A stretch of DNA of 53,893 nucleotides from Nitrosomonas sp. (GCA_019745325.1 JAIETK010000027.1:1-53893), one strand, 5' to 3'; positions 35,208-45,039 are shown, counted from the first letter of the stretch. Numbers and translations: made by a program. Notes: a model not told the origin generated them from the sequence alone.

Positions 35208-36166
35208 CAGCGCAACAAGCCAGTTCACCGCAATTATCGGTGGTCGCAACAATCTATAATGCTGCACCTATGGTGCGGGAACTGGTCGACAGGCTGAGAA
35301 TAGTGCTGGAAGGAATGGGCATTACGTATGAAATAGTTCTGGTGGATGATTGCAGCAAAGATGATTCGCTGTATGTCATGCAAACGCTTTCTGAAGAAGA
35401 TCCTCACATTAAATCCATTGCACTGAGCCGGAATTTCGGGCAACAGGTTGCCATGAGCGCCGGTATTCATTATGCGCGCGGCGACTATGTATTGATTATG
35501 GATGGCGATTTGCAAAATCCACCTGAAGCAATTCCCTTGCTGTACCAAACCGTGCAGCAGGGGTACGACATTATTTATACGACATCGGTTAGCCGGAACA
35601 ATTGGGTTGATGAAGCGACATCATGGTTGTTCTGGAAATTCATGCGCATGGTAATGAAGGTGGATATCATCAGAAGCCAGTTGATGATGAGGATATTTAC
35701 CCGGAGGGTAGCGGAATATTTTAAGCGCTATCCCGAGAAGGTCCGGACGATCGTTGCTATCATCAACGATATCGGCATGAAACATAAGGTGATCGAAGTG
35801 CCAAATAACAAGCGCGCTTGGGGTAAAAGTAACTACAATACGATAAAACGGGTCAATCTGGCGATTGATGTGCTGCTGGATCTTTCAAATAATCCGCTGA
35901 ATATTTTATTTTACAGCGGACTGATTATCCTGGGCCTGACCGGTATTTTGTCACTGCATTATCTTTATTTGTACCTGTTTGAGAATATCCTGCCTGGTTT
36001 TACCACCATTATCTTATCAGTCCTGTTTTTTGGAAGCATTAATCTCATTTCATTGGGATTGATTGCACGATACATATCCAATATTTACACCGAAGTAAAG
36101 AACAGACCTCTGTTTCTGGTGCGTCAAACGATCAACATATCCGAAGACCAACAGTCTGGCAGTTAG
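35204..36166 (+). CDS. Family 2 glycosyltransferase, polyprenyl-phosphate sugar synthase type
   Basis: A 320-residue GT2 enzyme. The GT-A core has SVVATIYNAAPMVRELVD, VDDCSKDDS and the DXD motif D100-G-D102 in LIMDGDLQNPP, followed by FGQQVAMSAGIHYARG. Two C-terminal membrane helices are at about 235-255 and 270-295. This layout is that of DPM1/ArnC/GtrB-type enzymes, which load a sugar on undecaprenyl phosphate at the inner membrane. A flippase partner could be the GtrA-like protein encoded at 40602-41015. The start overlaps the methyltransferase gene end (ATGA). Confidence 0.9.
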   Translation: MTAQQASSPQLSVVATIYNAAPMVRELVDRLRIVLEGMGITYEIVLVDDCSKDDSLYVMQTLSEEDPHIKSIALSRNFGQQVAMSAGIHYARGDYVLIMDGDLQNPPEAIPLLYQTVQQGYDIIYTTSVSRNNWVDEATSWLFWKFMRMVMKVDIIRSQLMMRIFTRRVAEYFKRYPEKVRTIVAIINDIGMKHKVIEVPNNKRAWGKSNYNTIKRVNLAIDVLLDLSNNPLNILFYSGLIILGLTGILSLHYLYLYLFENILPGFTTIILSVLFFGSINLISLGLIARYISNIYTEVKNRPLFLVRQTINISEDQQSGS

Positions 36167-36784
36167 AGCTGACCCTGAGAAACCGTTTCAAATAATTTCG
36201 ATATTCAAGCGATCCCGCTTTATCGGACTTGTGCTGAGACAGGAATCTGGGGTGTCTGCGCAGCATCATTCAAGCCGTTGTTTCTACTGCATCCGGCTCC
36301 TATCCGTATTTCCATTGGCAAGTTTTCATTCAACAAAAGAAGTCATCCAAGCTTCACGTCGAATTGAATCCGAATATTATTTTTCTGAGTTTGTTCTCCT
36401 CAAAGAAGAGAGAGTCAGAGGTGCTGCAATGCATTCATTGTCAGCAGTAGTGTAACCGGCATAGTGTCTGCAACATGATTGTGGTTGTAATAATCATCTG
36501 AGAAATAAAATAATTTCATTGTCGCTCGCCTCGAAAGCCATGCTCAATCCGAGCGATCAATCGCCATTCGGTTTTAAAAGAACAAAAATCTTTTCGAGCC
36601 ATCAGACTTAAAAGCATTCAAGTATCCAAAAAATCCGAATCAACCCCATCATGCCGGTTATCGGGTTAGTAATACAGGATTTATCTAATCAACTCTGTTT
36701 ATTCCCTATCACAACGATTGTTGATATCAACCGTTGATCAAACCGATAACGGATGGATTGTTTTCTAAACTGGAGAATTCAAAA

Positions 36785-36865
36785 ATGTTTGTGGGCTTTG
36801 GTTTAAAATCCAGGCCGCGAGCTTTGCGCATCCGGTTGCGAAGATTATTCATCTTCGTCCGCTGA
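36785..36865 (+). CDS. Possible 26-residue basic small ORF
   Basis: It starts at ATG 36785 with GGAG nine bases upstream, and encodes a short Arg-rich peptide beginning MFVGFGLKSRPRALR. No homologue is recognised. Its 3' half overlaps a 7-bp hairpin. It could be a leader peptide for the downstream wbqC copy or a chance frame. Confidence 0.15.
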   Translation: MFVGFGLKSRPRALRIRLRRLFIFVR

Positions 36866-36939
36866 ATTGATTCGAATCTTAAGCAGGATATGTTGGGATG
36901 CCGAAGAAGTTAAAGTTAATAGTTAAGTTTGTCGCAATC

Positions 36940-36957
36940 TTGTGTAGCGCTGCACAA
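36940..36957. promoter_or_regulatory. Imperfect 18-bp palindrome upstream of second wbqC
   Basis: TTGTGTAGCGCTGCACAA pairs at eight of nine positions. It sits 33 bp upstream of the TTG start of the wbqC paralogue, where an operator or the core promoter would lie. No second copy was noticed near the other wbqC. Confidence 0.3.
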
Positions 36958-36990
36958 TGTATTCATGAATTTATTTAGAGAGGAGATCAA

Positions 36991-37713
36991 TTGAAAAAGG
37001 TTGCGATATTACAGTCGAATTATATTCCATGGAAGGGTTACTTCGACATCATAGCTGCGGTAGATGAATTTATCCTATACGACGACGTGCAATTTACGAC
37101 GCGTGATTGGCGCAACAGAAATAAGATCAAAGTAAATGGTCAATTACAGTGGTTAACTATTCCAGTAAATCACAGCCGTTCTGACAGAATTTGCGATGTA
37201 AAGGTATCCTTTGGTGATTGGAATATTAAACATTGGAAGACACTGCAAATGAGTTACGGCCGTGCATCGGCATTCCGGGATACAGCGGAGTTTGTCGGAG
37301 AAATGTACCAATCGGCACGATCAGCTTATTTAAGTGAAATCAATACTGAGTTTATCCGGGCAATTAGTGATTTTCTTGGAATTGGCACCAGAATCACCCG
37401 ATCATCCGACTATAGCTATGGTGGTGATAAATCGGAAAAGCTGTTAGCGCTATGTAAGGCAGCCGGTGCTGATTGTTACTTGAGCGGGCCGGCAGCCAGA
37501 TCGTACCTGGATGAATCGTTGTTTGAAAAGGAAAACATCAAAGTTGAATGGATGGATTACTCGGGTTACCCGGAATATACGCAGATGGATAGCCTTTTCG
37601 AACATGGAGTATCCATCCTCGATCTTATATTTAATACCGGAAATTCAGCAGGATCATTCATGAAATTTGTCAAACCGACTGCAAATATTGCCAAGCTAAC
37701 AGTACAATGCTAG
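36991..37713 (+). CDS. WbqC-like family protein, paralogue 2
   Basis: 240 residues, aligning with the protein at 31885 without gaps until the last about 12 residues, where the two diverge. About 50 substitutions are seen by eye, and the core motifs (QSNYIPWKGYFDIIAAVDEF; WRNRNKIKVNGQ; CKAAGADCYLSGPAA; WMDYSGYPEY) are identical. Codons differ at very many synonymous positions, so the duplication is not recent and both copies look maintained. The start is TTG, supported by a strong AGAGGAG ending 6 nt upstream. It is followed after 71 bp by a membrane protein gene. Confidence 0.88.
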   Translation: MKKVAILQSNYIPWKGYFDIIAAVDEFILYDDVQFTTRDWRNRNKIKVNGQLQWLTIPVNHSRSDRICDVKVSFGDWNIKHWKTLQMSYGRASAFRDTAEFVGEMYQSARSAYLSEINTEFIRAISDFLGIGTRITRSSDYSYGGDKSEKLLALCKAAGADCYLSGPAARSYLDESLFEKENIKVEWMDYSGYPEYTQMDSLFEHGVSILDLIFNTGNSAGSFMKFVKPTANIAKLTVQC

Positions 37714-37784
37714 AGATCATAATTTCTTCACTATCTGACGATGTTAAACACAGTTCTTCAAGGACAATTCTTTACTGGAATTAA

Positions 37785-39314
37785 ATGAAATTATCAACCG
37801 AACGTATCCTGTTTTTTACATTCTGTATTTTGGCGGCGTCGCCTTTGTTATTTTCACATTATCCGCCAATGATTGATGTGCCGCAGCATGCCGCGGTAAT
37901 TGCTACGCTCAATAATCTCTCGCTGCCGGATTTTCCTTATCATGATCTTTACTATGTTGATTGGGGGCGCCCTTATTTGGGCGGGTACTTAATTCTTTGG
38001 GGAGTGAGCCAATTCTTGCCTATATTGGTGTCAATTAAGCTATTGATTGCCTTGGCTGTGATCACCACACCGCTCGCTGCATCGCTAATTCGCGCTCACT
38101 TCGGTGGCGATCCCAGGTGGGATTGGTTGCTGCTCCCAATCGGTTACGGTTTTGCATTTCAATGGGGGTTTTTTAATTTCATCATTGGCGCACCATTTGT
38201 TTTGTTGTTTTTGTTGTTTGCATTCAAATATGCGGAAGCACCAAAACTAAAATCGGGGCTGTGGTTAGCTTTATTTTCATTTGCCTTGCTGCCAATTCAT
38301 TTACTTGTAGCTGCTTTTGGTTGCGGACTGGCATTTTTATATGTCATTGCCGGTCCATTACAATGGAAACAGAAATTACTGGCAGCTTTACCTTTTGTTA
38401 GTCCATGGCTGGTTATTATCGCTTATTTGTTAGTGTGGGTGAGTGCAGGTGAACAAGTTTACAGCGACGGCCCTTGGGGACTCAGTATTTATAGACCGAT
38501 TGAAATACTGGCGACCTCGGTAGGACTGATCCCCGGCAGAATAAATGCCGCAATTGCTTTGTTGATTCTTACTGTGCCGTTTCTGCTCGGTGCTCGTATT
38601 ACCAACGATAGACCAAGGCAAATGGTATTTTTAGCTTACCTGCTGTGGATGATGGTTGGACCCAATTTTATTTTAGGGAATTTTTTTACGTACAATCGTT
38701 TTTCATTGTACGCTGTCCCAATGTTGTTTGTAATTATGACAAAACCGGCATCTGCGGCGCGTTCTGTAAAATATGAAACTTTACTTCGTGGCTTGCTGGT
38801 TGTCGTCCCTGTGATGCTCATCGTGTTACTTTGCTTCCGGTTTGCAAGTTTCGATAAAGAATTTCAAGGTTACCGGGATATTGAAACAGAGATGCAACCG
38901 CAAAAACGCGTATTAGGTCTCATCTACGACAACCAAAGTAAAATTTTCAAATTACCCATGTATTTGCATTTCGCATCCTGGTATCAGGCGGAACATTCCG
39001 GAGCAGTGGACTTCAGTTTTGCTCAGTTTAGCGGCTTACTGCTCAGATACAAACCCGATGCCGCGGTTGCAGTACCTCCGCAATTTGCATGGCGACCCGG
39101 GACTTTTGACTGGGAAACTCATAAAGGCTGGCTCTATGATTATTTTCTTGTTCGATCTGAGGATGGCATCGATTCAAAAATCATTGAAACGGCGGAATGC
39201 ACAGTCAAATATGTAACGCATAGCGGTTCTTGGTGGTTATATGAAATCGAACTTGGAGATAAAGACGATCCCGCGTCGTGCGCGGCAAAACGTGCTGCAG
39301 AACTTCGACAGTAA
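37785..39314 (+). CDS. Polytopic membrane protein, GT-C-like
   Basis: A 509-residue integral membrane protein. About ten hydrophobic segments span residues 8-365, followed by a soluble C-terminal part of about 140 residues (FAWRPGTFDWETHKGWLYDY). The first extracytoplasmic loop carries acidic MIDVPQHAAVIA, placed as the catalytic acidic motif of GT-C glycosyltransferases that use polyprenyl-linked sugars. This would fit transfer of the sugar loaded by the GT2 enzyme at 35204. The family name cannot be fixed by eye. It is the last plus-strand gene of the cluster, convergent with wecE. Confidence 0.7.
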   Translation: MKLSTERILFFTFCILAASPLLFSHYPPMIDVPQHAAVIATLNNLSLPDFPYHDLYYVDWGRPYLGGYLILWGVSQFLPILVSIKLLIALAVITTPLAASLIRAHFGGDPRWDWLLLPIGYGFAFQWGFFNFIIGAPFVLLFLLFAFKYAEAPKLKSGLWLALFSFALLPIHLLVAAFGCGLAFLYVIAGPLQWKQKLLAALPFVSPWLVIIAYLLVWVSAGEQVYSDGPWGLSIYRPIEILATSVGLIPGRINAAIALLILTVPFLLGARITNDRPRQMVFLAYLLWMMVGPNFILGNFFTYNRFSLYAVPMLFVIMTKPASAARSVKYETLLRGLLVVVPVMLIVLLCFRFASFDKEFQGYRDIETEMQPQKRVLGLIYDNQSKIFKLPMYLHFASWYQAEHSGAVDFSFAQFSGLLLRYKPDAAVAVPPQFAWRPGTFDWETHKGWLYDYFLVRSEDGIDSKIIETAECTVKYVTHSGSWWLYEIELGDKDDPASCAAKRAAELRQ

Positions 39315-39396
39315 TGTCGCGAGATAAGTGATGATTCAAACGCATGAGCATCAACGATCAAGATATTGCCGGAAGTATCATACTAAGAGAATGTGG

Positions 39397-39426
39397 GCGG
39401 TTATTGGTATGAATGGAAATAACCGC
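39397..39426. terminator. Hairpin between convergent glycan genes
   Basis: A perfect 9-bp stem GCGGTTATT/AATAACCGC with a 12-nt loop, lying in the 119-bp gap between the GT-C-like gene and wecE. There is no clear T-run on either side, so it may only assist termination or protect mRNA 3' ends. Confidence 0.4.
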
Positions 39427-39433
39427 GACGTTA

Positions 39434-40568
39434 TTAAGAGTTTAGAATCGCATCTTCTAATGCAATCACAATTTCTTGTTGCTGATTGAAGTTGAGACCT
39501 ATCCAAAGTGGTAGTCGAATGACCCGTTCAGCGCAGGAGTCGGTGTTAATCAGCTCGCCGGATGTCCGTCCGAATTTTTTACCGGCTGGCGATGAATGCA
39601 GCGGAATATAGTGAAAAATCGCACCGATTCCTCGGGATTTCATTTTTTGCAAAATTTCGTCGCGCGGTAGATTTTCCGATAATAGTACATAATACATATG
39701 CGCATTATGTTGGCAATGGTCAGGGATAATCGGTCTGCGTAACAAACCGCGGTTCTCCAGTGGTTCGAGTAGCCGATGGTATTCATTCCAGATATCAATG
39801 CGCTGCTTGGTAATTTGTTCGGCGACTTCGAGCTGCGCCCATAAAAATGCCGAAATCAACTCTCCTGGTAAGAATGAGGAACCCACATCCTGCCACGTGT
39901 ATTTGTCTACATGGCCACGAAAAAATTGTGTGCGATTGGTGCCTTTTTCTCGAATAATCTCGGCTTGCAACGATAATGACGGATCATTAATGAGGATGCA
40001 TCCACCTTCTCCGGAAATTACATTTTTGGTTTCATGAAAGCTATAAGCGCCAAGATCGCCGATGCTACCAAGCGCGCGACCTTTATAAGTCGACATCACG
40101 CCTTGTGCGGCATCTTCCACTATTTTGATATTGTGTTGCTTGGCAATTGGCAAGATGGTGTCCATCTCGCACGATATGCCGGCATAGTGGATGGGAACAA
40201 TGGCTTTGGTACGTTCAGTAATTGCATCGGCTATCAGATTCTCATCAATATTCAATGTATCGGATCTAATATCGACAAAAACCGGAACTCCGCCTCGAAG
40301 TACAAATGCATTAGCTGTCGAGACAAAGGTATAGGAAGGCATAATAATCTCATCAGCCCGGCTGAATGTTTAATAACAAGGACGACATTTCCAAAGCGGC
40401 AGTACAGGAATGTGTCAACAGTACTTTTGCGCTGCCGGTGTGAGACTCTAGCCATTGATGACATCGCTTCGTATAAGGACCATCACCGGCAAGGATATTA
40501 TGGAAATGCGCGTCAGCGATGTAGTAGAGCTCTTTGCCGGACATATAGGGCTTGTTAAAGGGAATCAT
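39434..40568 (-). pseudogene. wecE: wecE (dTDP-4-amino-4,6-dideoxygalactose transaminase), split by one extra base
   Basis: Two adjoining frames together give a full-length WecE/RffA. The first (40568 down to 40353) reads MIPFNKPYMSGKELYYIADA ... TAALEMSSLLLNIQPG then TGA. The second continues with DEIIMPSYTFVSTANAFVL and runs intact to 39434, with the PLP lysine in YSFHETKNVISGEGG and DIGSS/IHYIPLH-type motifs. On the coding strand the junction is GGC T GAT GAG ATT; dropping that T (plus-strand A at about 40355) restores GDE as in other WecE proteins. The enzyme aminates dTDP-4-keto-6-deoxyglucose for surface glycans. This may be a recent mutation, phase-like inactivation, a sequencing error or, less likely, programmed +1 frameshifting. 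It follows gtrA by 33 bp. Confidence 0.88.
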
Positions 40569-40601
40569 GACATTTCCTATTGAGATGAATGAGTTGGTTT
40601 T

Positions 40602-41015
40602 TCATCGATTGCGTTTATCATTATTTGAATCCTCACGGAAAACAAAAAATTTGAATGTAATGAATAAAAAACCAGCAACTATAAAAATAGCGATACCTTG
40701 CACCCATTGGTGCGGATAATGATAGTAATCAACAAATACCAAAAGTAGCAATAAATTAAGAGTGTAACCCATCATATGCGCAATGACATAACGGATCGTC
40801 GAATTGAGCCAATGCCCTGAATGTTGAAACGTCCATTTACGATTGGCTAAATAAGTGGTGGTGGCGCCGCATAGATATATGAGAGACATTACCAGCTTGG
40901 GTTCGGCACCAAATGATGTAATTAGCAGATAGACCGCATACCAGCTTAAATTGGTGATGATGCCAATCATCCCATAATAAAATAGTTGTTTGAAAGATTT
41001 TGTCAAAAGTAACAT
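40602..41015 (-). CDS. GtrA-like membrane protein
   Basis: A 137-residue protein with four hydrophobic helices and the GtrA/DPMS pattern FKQLFYYGMIGIITNLSWY and YLANRKWTFQHS (the conserved NR.WTF motif), ending FKFFVFRED. GtrA proteins are thought to flip polyprenyl-linked sugars across the inner membrane, or to support such flipping. ATG at 41015 (MLLLTKSFKQLF) places the first helix as in the family. In-frame ATGs at 41063 and 41081 would add a polar N-terminus; no ribosome site decides. It is upstream of wecE and downstream of ubiB on the same strand. Confidence 0.85.
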   Translation of the reverse strand: MLLLTKSFKQLFYYGMIGIITNLSWYAVYLLITSFGAEPKLVMSLIYLCGATTTYLANRKWTFQHSGHWLNSTIRYVIAHMMGYTLNLLLLLVFVDYYHYPHQWVQGIAIFIVAGFLFITFKFFVFREDSNNDKRNR

Positions 41016-41122
41016 TTTACTGTCATTGGGATTGCAGATATCCGGTTGAACCACGTGATGCATCGGGTGAAAACTGCGCATTATTTTTACACATGAATCT
41101 TAAAAAAAATGAATCCGCGAGG

Positions 41123-42637
41123 TTACTGAAATATTTGCCAGGCAAGCAGTCCGGCGAGCAGGATCGCAATAAGAGCAAGTAACCGGTTTTGGCGTTTTTC
41201 TTCAATAATTAAATCGGCCATTCTTTTTTCCAATTCATGGTTGCGATTTTCCGCCAATGCCTGATGGATGAGGCGAGGGAACTCCGGCATGATAACGGCC
41301 CAGTTAGGCGCTTCTTTTTGAGCACGGCTAGTGAATCCGCGCCAGCCGATTTGTTCGGACATCCAGTTTTCCAGAAAGGGTTTGGCTGTTTTCCACAAAT
41401 CCAAATCGGGATCCAGATCACGTCCCAGGCCTTCGATATTAAGTAATGTTTTTTGCAATAAAACCAGTTGTGGTTGGATCTCGACATTGAATTGGCGGGA
41501 AGCTTGAAATAACTGCAGTAAAACGCGCCCAAATGAAATTTCTTTCAGTGGTTTGTCGAAAATAGGTTCGCAGACGGCTCGAATGGCGGCTTCAAAATCA
41601 TCCACTCGAGTATCTTTGGGAGCCCAGCCGGCTTCGACATGCGCTTGCGCTACTCGTGCGTAGTCGCGCCGGAAAAAAGCCAGGAAGTTTTGCGCGAGAT
41701 AATTTTTATCCTGATCGCTCAATGTACCCATGATACCGAAATCAACCGCAATGTAGCGGCCGTCATTGCCGACAAAGATATTGCCGGGATGCATATCCGC
41801 ATGGAAATAGCCGTCACGAAATACCTGCGTAAAAAATATTTCCACGCCAACTCGTGCCAACTGAGGGATATCGATACCTTGTGCTTTCAGCTCATCGACA
41901 TGGCTGATCGGAATCCCCTTGACACGCTCCATGACCATCACATTGTTGCGGCAGAAATCCCAATAGACCTCCGGAACCAGCAGGAGCGGAGAATCCAGGA
42001 AATTGCGGCGTAACTGGCTGCAATTAGCGGCTTCGCGCATTAAATCAAGCTCATCGTCCAAATGCCTGGCAAATTCCGAGACAACTTGACGCAATTTCAG
42101 GCGTTTACCATCCGACCACAGCATCTCGGCCAACCAAGCGCCGGTATCCATCAAGGCAACATCATGTGCAATAATGGTTGACAGATTGGGGCGCAAAATC
42201 TTGACTGCCACTTCGGTGCCATTGTGTAATACCGCCAAATGAACTTGCGCTACGGACGCGCTGGCGAGCGGTGTCAGATCAAACTTGAAAAAAACCTCAT
42301 TAACCTTTTGGCCATATTCCGCTTCTAGCGTGGTCACTACCAAATCGGAAGAAAACGGAGGTACCTGGTCTTGCAGTTTGGCCAGTTCATCGGCGATATC
42401 CTGTGGCAGCAAATCGCGCCGGGTGGATAGCATCTGTCCGAATTTAACAAAGATCGGACCCAGTGCCGTTAAAGCCAAACGTAAACGTTCTCCGCGTGGT
42501 TTATCCAGTTTGCGCCAAAAAGTCACGGTTCTGACAATGACACGCAAAAATTGCAACCGGCTATGGCTTAGAACGAATTCGTCCAATCCGGATTGAAACG
42601 CAACGTATAAAATTTTTAGGAGGCGGAATAAGCGCAT
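41123..42637 (-). CDS. ubiB: UbiB, ABC1/ADCK-family ubiquinone biosynthesis protein
   Basis: A 504-residue atypical kinase-like protein. It carries the family KxGQ motif in [19 protein letters not shown], an atypical A-rich loop [12 protein letters not shown], Lys in [19 protein letters not shown] and VDFGIMG. One C-terminal membrane helix ([18 protein letters not shown]) anchors it to the inner membrane. UbiB is needed for coenzyme Q synthesis and is thought to help extract lipid-like intermediates. It lies 105 bp downstream of ubiJ, the usual arrangement, but ubiE is not in the window. Confidence 0.95.
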   Translation of the reverse strand: MRLFRLLKILYVAFQSGLDEFVLSHSRLQFLRVIVRTVTFWRKLDKPRGERLRLALTALGPIFVKFGQMLSTRRDLLPQDIADELAKLQDQVPPFSSDLVVTTLEAEYGQKVNEVFFKFDLTPLASASVAQVHLAVLHNGTEVAVKILRPNLSTIIAHDVALMDTGAWLAEMLWSDGKRLKLRQVVSEFARHLDDELDLMREAANCSQLRRNFLDSPLLLVPEVYWDFCRNNVMVMERVKGIPISHVDELKAQGIDIPQLARVGVEIFFTQVFRDGYFHADMHPGNIFVGNDGRYIAVDFGIMGTLSDQDKNYLAQNFLAFFRRDYARVAQAHVEAGWAPKDTRVDDFEAAIRAVCEPIFDKPLKEISFGRVLLQLFQASRQFNVEIQPQLVLLQKTLLNIEGLGRDLDPDLDLWKTAKPFLENWMSEQIGWRGFTSRAQKEAPNWAVIMPEFPRLIHQALAENRNHELEKRMADLIIEEKRQNRLLALIAILLAGLLAWQIFQ

Positions 42638-42742
42638 GAATGATTAGAAATCGGGGGCGAGCTTTGAATCCAGCGAGTCAATTTGTGCATCGCGAACTAT
42701 TATTCATAATTACATAATTTTCGGTGTTCATTGCCGTTTGTA

Positions 42743-43342
42743 TCATTCGCTCAATGGAAAAATTCGCTGTGTCAGCCGGTTTAATCGCTGCTCCAGCGCT
42801 TCTGCTTCCATCTGCAAATTCGCTATTTCCTCGGCCAGCTGCCGGGCAGCAACGGATTTGGTTAAGATACTAGTCTCTTCAGTCAGATAATCTTTCAGCG
42901 ACCGGGTTAAACGATCAACATTGTCAATTTGCCACTGAACCAAATTCTTGCCGGTTTGTGAGATGCGGTGTGCCGGGATGTCGCCGACTACATTGCTCAA
43001 ATCATTTTCAAAGATTACGCTTAAATCAATTTGCCTGCCGATATCGAGCAATTCTTCCGCCAGCGCTTGATCACCCATCGTTGTTATTTGATCGACAACT
43101 TTAGCATCGCCTGCAAGTAATCTGAACAATACCGGATGCGCCAGTACCAATGTGGTGTCGGCGTTGCTTTCATTTTCCGCCGCTTGCATTTCCCCTGCGG
43201 CATCAATCAACATCCCAAGCGTAATCAAGGGAGGTATCTTGATACAGATCGTTTTGCCTGAGTGCTTTTGTAATCGCTTGCCTGCCCAAGCTTCGCAACG
43301 TAGTACATGGTTGACGGGATTAATTGCAACGGCTGCCAGCAT
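42743..43342 (-). CDS. ubiJ: UbiJ-like SCP2-domain ubiquinone accessory factor
   Basis: A 199-residue protein. The N-terminal SCP2/sterol-carrier-like domain (about 15-105; CIKIPPLITLGMLID, DTTLVLAHPVLFRLLAGDAK) is followed by an amphipathic and coiled-coil C-terminus (ARQLAEEIANLQMEAEALEQ). UbiJ binds ubiquinone intermediates in the soluble Ubi complex. Position directly before ubiB supports the call. ATG at 43342 gives a normal length. Confidence 0.85.
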   Translation of the reverse strand: MLAAVAINPVNHVLRCEAWAGKRLQKHSGKTICIKIPPLITLGMLIDAAGEMQAAENESNADTTLVLAHPVLFRLLAGDAKVVDQITTMGDQALAEELLDIGRQIDLSVIFENDLSNVVGDIPAHRISQTGKNLVQWQIDNVDRLTRSLKDYLTEETSILTKSVAARQLAEEIANLQMEAEALEQRLNRLTQRIFPLSE

Positions 43343-43553
43343 TATATGTGAGAAAAAAAGATCGTAATGTTCGGAATAACAGAAAAAGCCATCGTTATTT
43401 TTATTTTATCGTGTATGCGGTTCCAGAATACTCGAATCTGAGGCATTAAGCGATTAAAATACCGGTTCGAGTATAGCACCATATCGGCGATTCATTATGC
43501 AGATCGGTTAAAGTAGCGCATGTCTAGGATAACCGTTTCGCAGTAAAACCAAG

Positions 43554-44993
43554 TCATTCGTTCAGTTTTCTTTTCAATATAGTGTTGACCTGCGTTGGAT
43601 TGGCTTTTCCTTGCGTTGCCTTCATGATCTGACCGATCAGTGCATTAAATGCTTTTTCCTTGCCGCTGCGATAATCGGCAACGAGTTGCGCGTTGGCGGC
43701 TAATATTTCATCCACCAATTTTTCGATAGCACCGTCATCCGAAATCTGTTTTAAGCCTTTTGCGGCAATGATCGCATCCGGATCTTGATCAAATTCACCG
43801 TTCCACATGCTTTCAAATACGGCTTTTGCGCCTTTGCCGGAAATGGTGCCGTCATTGATGCGTGTTAAGAGCGCGGCAAGTCGCTCAGGGTTGACCGGGC
43901 AGTCGTTGATTTCAATACCGTCTTTGTTCAATTGCCCATTGATGTCGCCCATTATCCAATTGGCGCATAGTTTGGCTTGTGACGGTAAGTACTTGACTGT
44001 TGATTCAAAATAATCCGCAGTCTCGCGCGAACTGGTCAACACGGCCGCATCGTAGGCGGACAAGCCGAATTCCGAGATATAGCGATTGCGGCGTGCTTGC
44101 GGCAATTCCGGCAAGGTTGATTGGATTTGAGCAATCCAGCTTGGCGAAATCTCCAATGGCAATAAATCCGGATCGGGGAAGTAGCGGTAATCGTTGGCGT
44201 CTTCCTTGCTGCGCATGGTTCGTGTTTCATCTTTACCAGGATCGTATAGTCTTGTTTCCTGGCGGATTGTGCCGCCGTCTTCAAGAATTTCAATTTGCCG
44301 TTGCGCCTCATAGTCGATGGCTTTTTCCAAAAAACGGAATGAATTCAGATTTTTGATTTCGCAGCGCGTACCCAACTTTTCAGTGCCGCGCGGACGAACC
44401 GAGACATTGGCGTCGCAGCGAAACGAGCCTTCCTGCATGTTGCCATCGCAGATTCCAATCCAGCGCACCAAAGCGTGCAGGGTTTTAGCATAAGCCACCG
44501 CTTCAACGCTGCTGCGTAGATCCGGTTCGGAGACGATTTCCAGTAACGGCGTTCCGGCCCGGTTCAAATCGATACCGGTCATACCATGAAAATCCTCATG
44601 CAAGGACTTGCCGGCATCTTCCTCCAGGTGCGCACGCGTCAGACGGATCGTCTTTTCCTCACCTTCAATTTGAATGGTGATGGTTCCGCCTTGCACCACC
44701 GGCAGTTCGTATTGGCTGATCTGATAGCCTTTCGGCAAGTCGGGGTAGAAATAATTCTTGCGCGCGAAAATCGATGGTGAGTTGATTTTGGCGCCGACTG
44801 CCAGGCCGAATTTAACGGCTCGCTCAACCGTGCCTTTGTTCAATACCGGCAGCACCCCCGGCAGCGCCAGATCGATGACACATGCTTGTGTGTTCGGCGG
44901 TGCGCCGTAGGCGGTGGAAGCGCCCGAGAAAATTTTGGAGTGCGTTGAAAGTTGCGCATGTACTTCAAGACCGATGACAATTTCCCACTGCAT
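43554..44993 (-). CDS. gatB: Asp/Glu-tRNA amidotransferase subunit B
   Basis: A 479-residue Gat[21 protein letters not shown] is the family N-terminus. A cradle domain includes [18 protein letters not shown] and [14 protein letters not shown], followed by [13 protein letters not shown] and a C-terminal YqeY-like tail ending [10 protein letters not shown]. GatB binds mischarged tRNA and phosphorylates the Asp or Glu side chain before amidation. It is third in the gatC-gatA-gatB order, 46 bp after gatA. The presence of GatCAB means Asn-tRNA and/or Gln-tRNA is made by transamidation. Confidence 0.97.
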   Translation of the reverse strand: MQWEIVIGLEVHAQLSTHSKIFSGASTAYGAPPNTQACVIDLALPGVLPVLNKGTVERAVKFGLAVGAKINSPSIFARKNYFYPDLPKGYQISQYELPVVQGGTITIQIEGEEKTIRLTRAHLEEDAGKSLHEDFHGMTGIDLNRAGTPLLEIVSEPDLRSSVEAVAYAKTLHALVRWIGICDGNMQEGSFRCDANVSVRPRGTEKLGTRCEIKNLNSFRFLEKAIDYEAQRQIEILEDGGTIRQETRLYDPGKDETRTMRSKEDANDYRYFPDPDLLPLEISPSWIAQIQSTLPELPQARRNRYISEFGLSAYDAAVLTSSRETADYFESTVKYLPSQAKLCANWIMGDINGQLNKDGIEINDCPVNPERLAALLTRINDGTISGKGAKAVFESMWNGEFDQDPDAIIAAKGLKQISDDGAIEKLVDEILAANAQLVADYRSGKEKAFNALIGQIMKATQGKANPTQVNTILKRKLNE

Positions 44994-45039
44994 AATGAAT
45001 TTTCCAGCTAAATATGTATTTCACAAATGAAGGTTGATT

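Larger units (their letters stand above)
36167..36990. other. Long AT-rich intergenic region between glycan-cluster halves
   Basis: 824 bp separating the first four cluster genes from the second wbqC. There is no convincing gene. It contains a possible 26-residue basic ORF at 36785-36865, a hairpin cgaagat-tattc-atcttcg within that ORF, and an imperfect 18-bp palindrome at 36940-36957. It may mark an old insertion or a deletion of further glycan genes. Confidence 0.5.

Noticed and set aside
36231..36455. 74-residue plus-strand frame in the intergenic region before the second wbqC
   Set aside because: It has no ribosome site, an atypical composition and no recognisable domain. It ends in ordinary AT-rich spacer.
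36440..36470. Shared upstream sequence between the two wbqC copies (gtgtaaccggcatag against gtgaaaccggcataa)
   Set aside because: The match is only about 15 bases and lies over 500 bp from the second gene. Chance is a sufficient explanation.
40345..40365. Programmed +1 frameshift in wecE
   Set aside because: The site lacks the features of the release-factor-2 type shift (no CUU UGA C and no upstream Shine-Dalgarno-like element seen), and Gly-tRNA would re-pair poorly. A plain one-base insertion is simpler.
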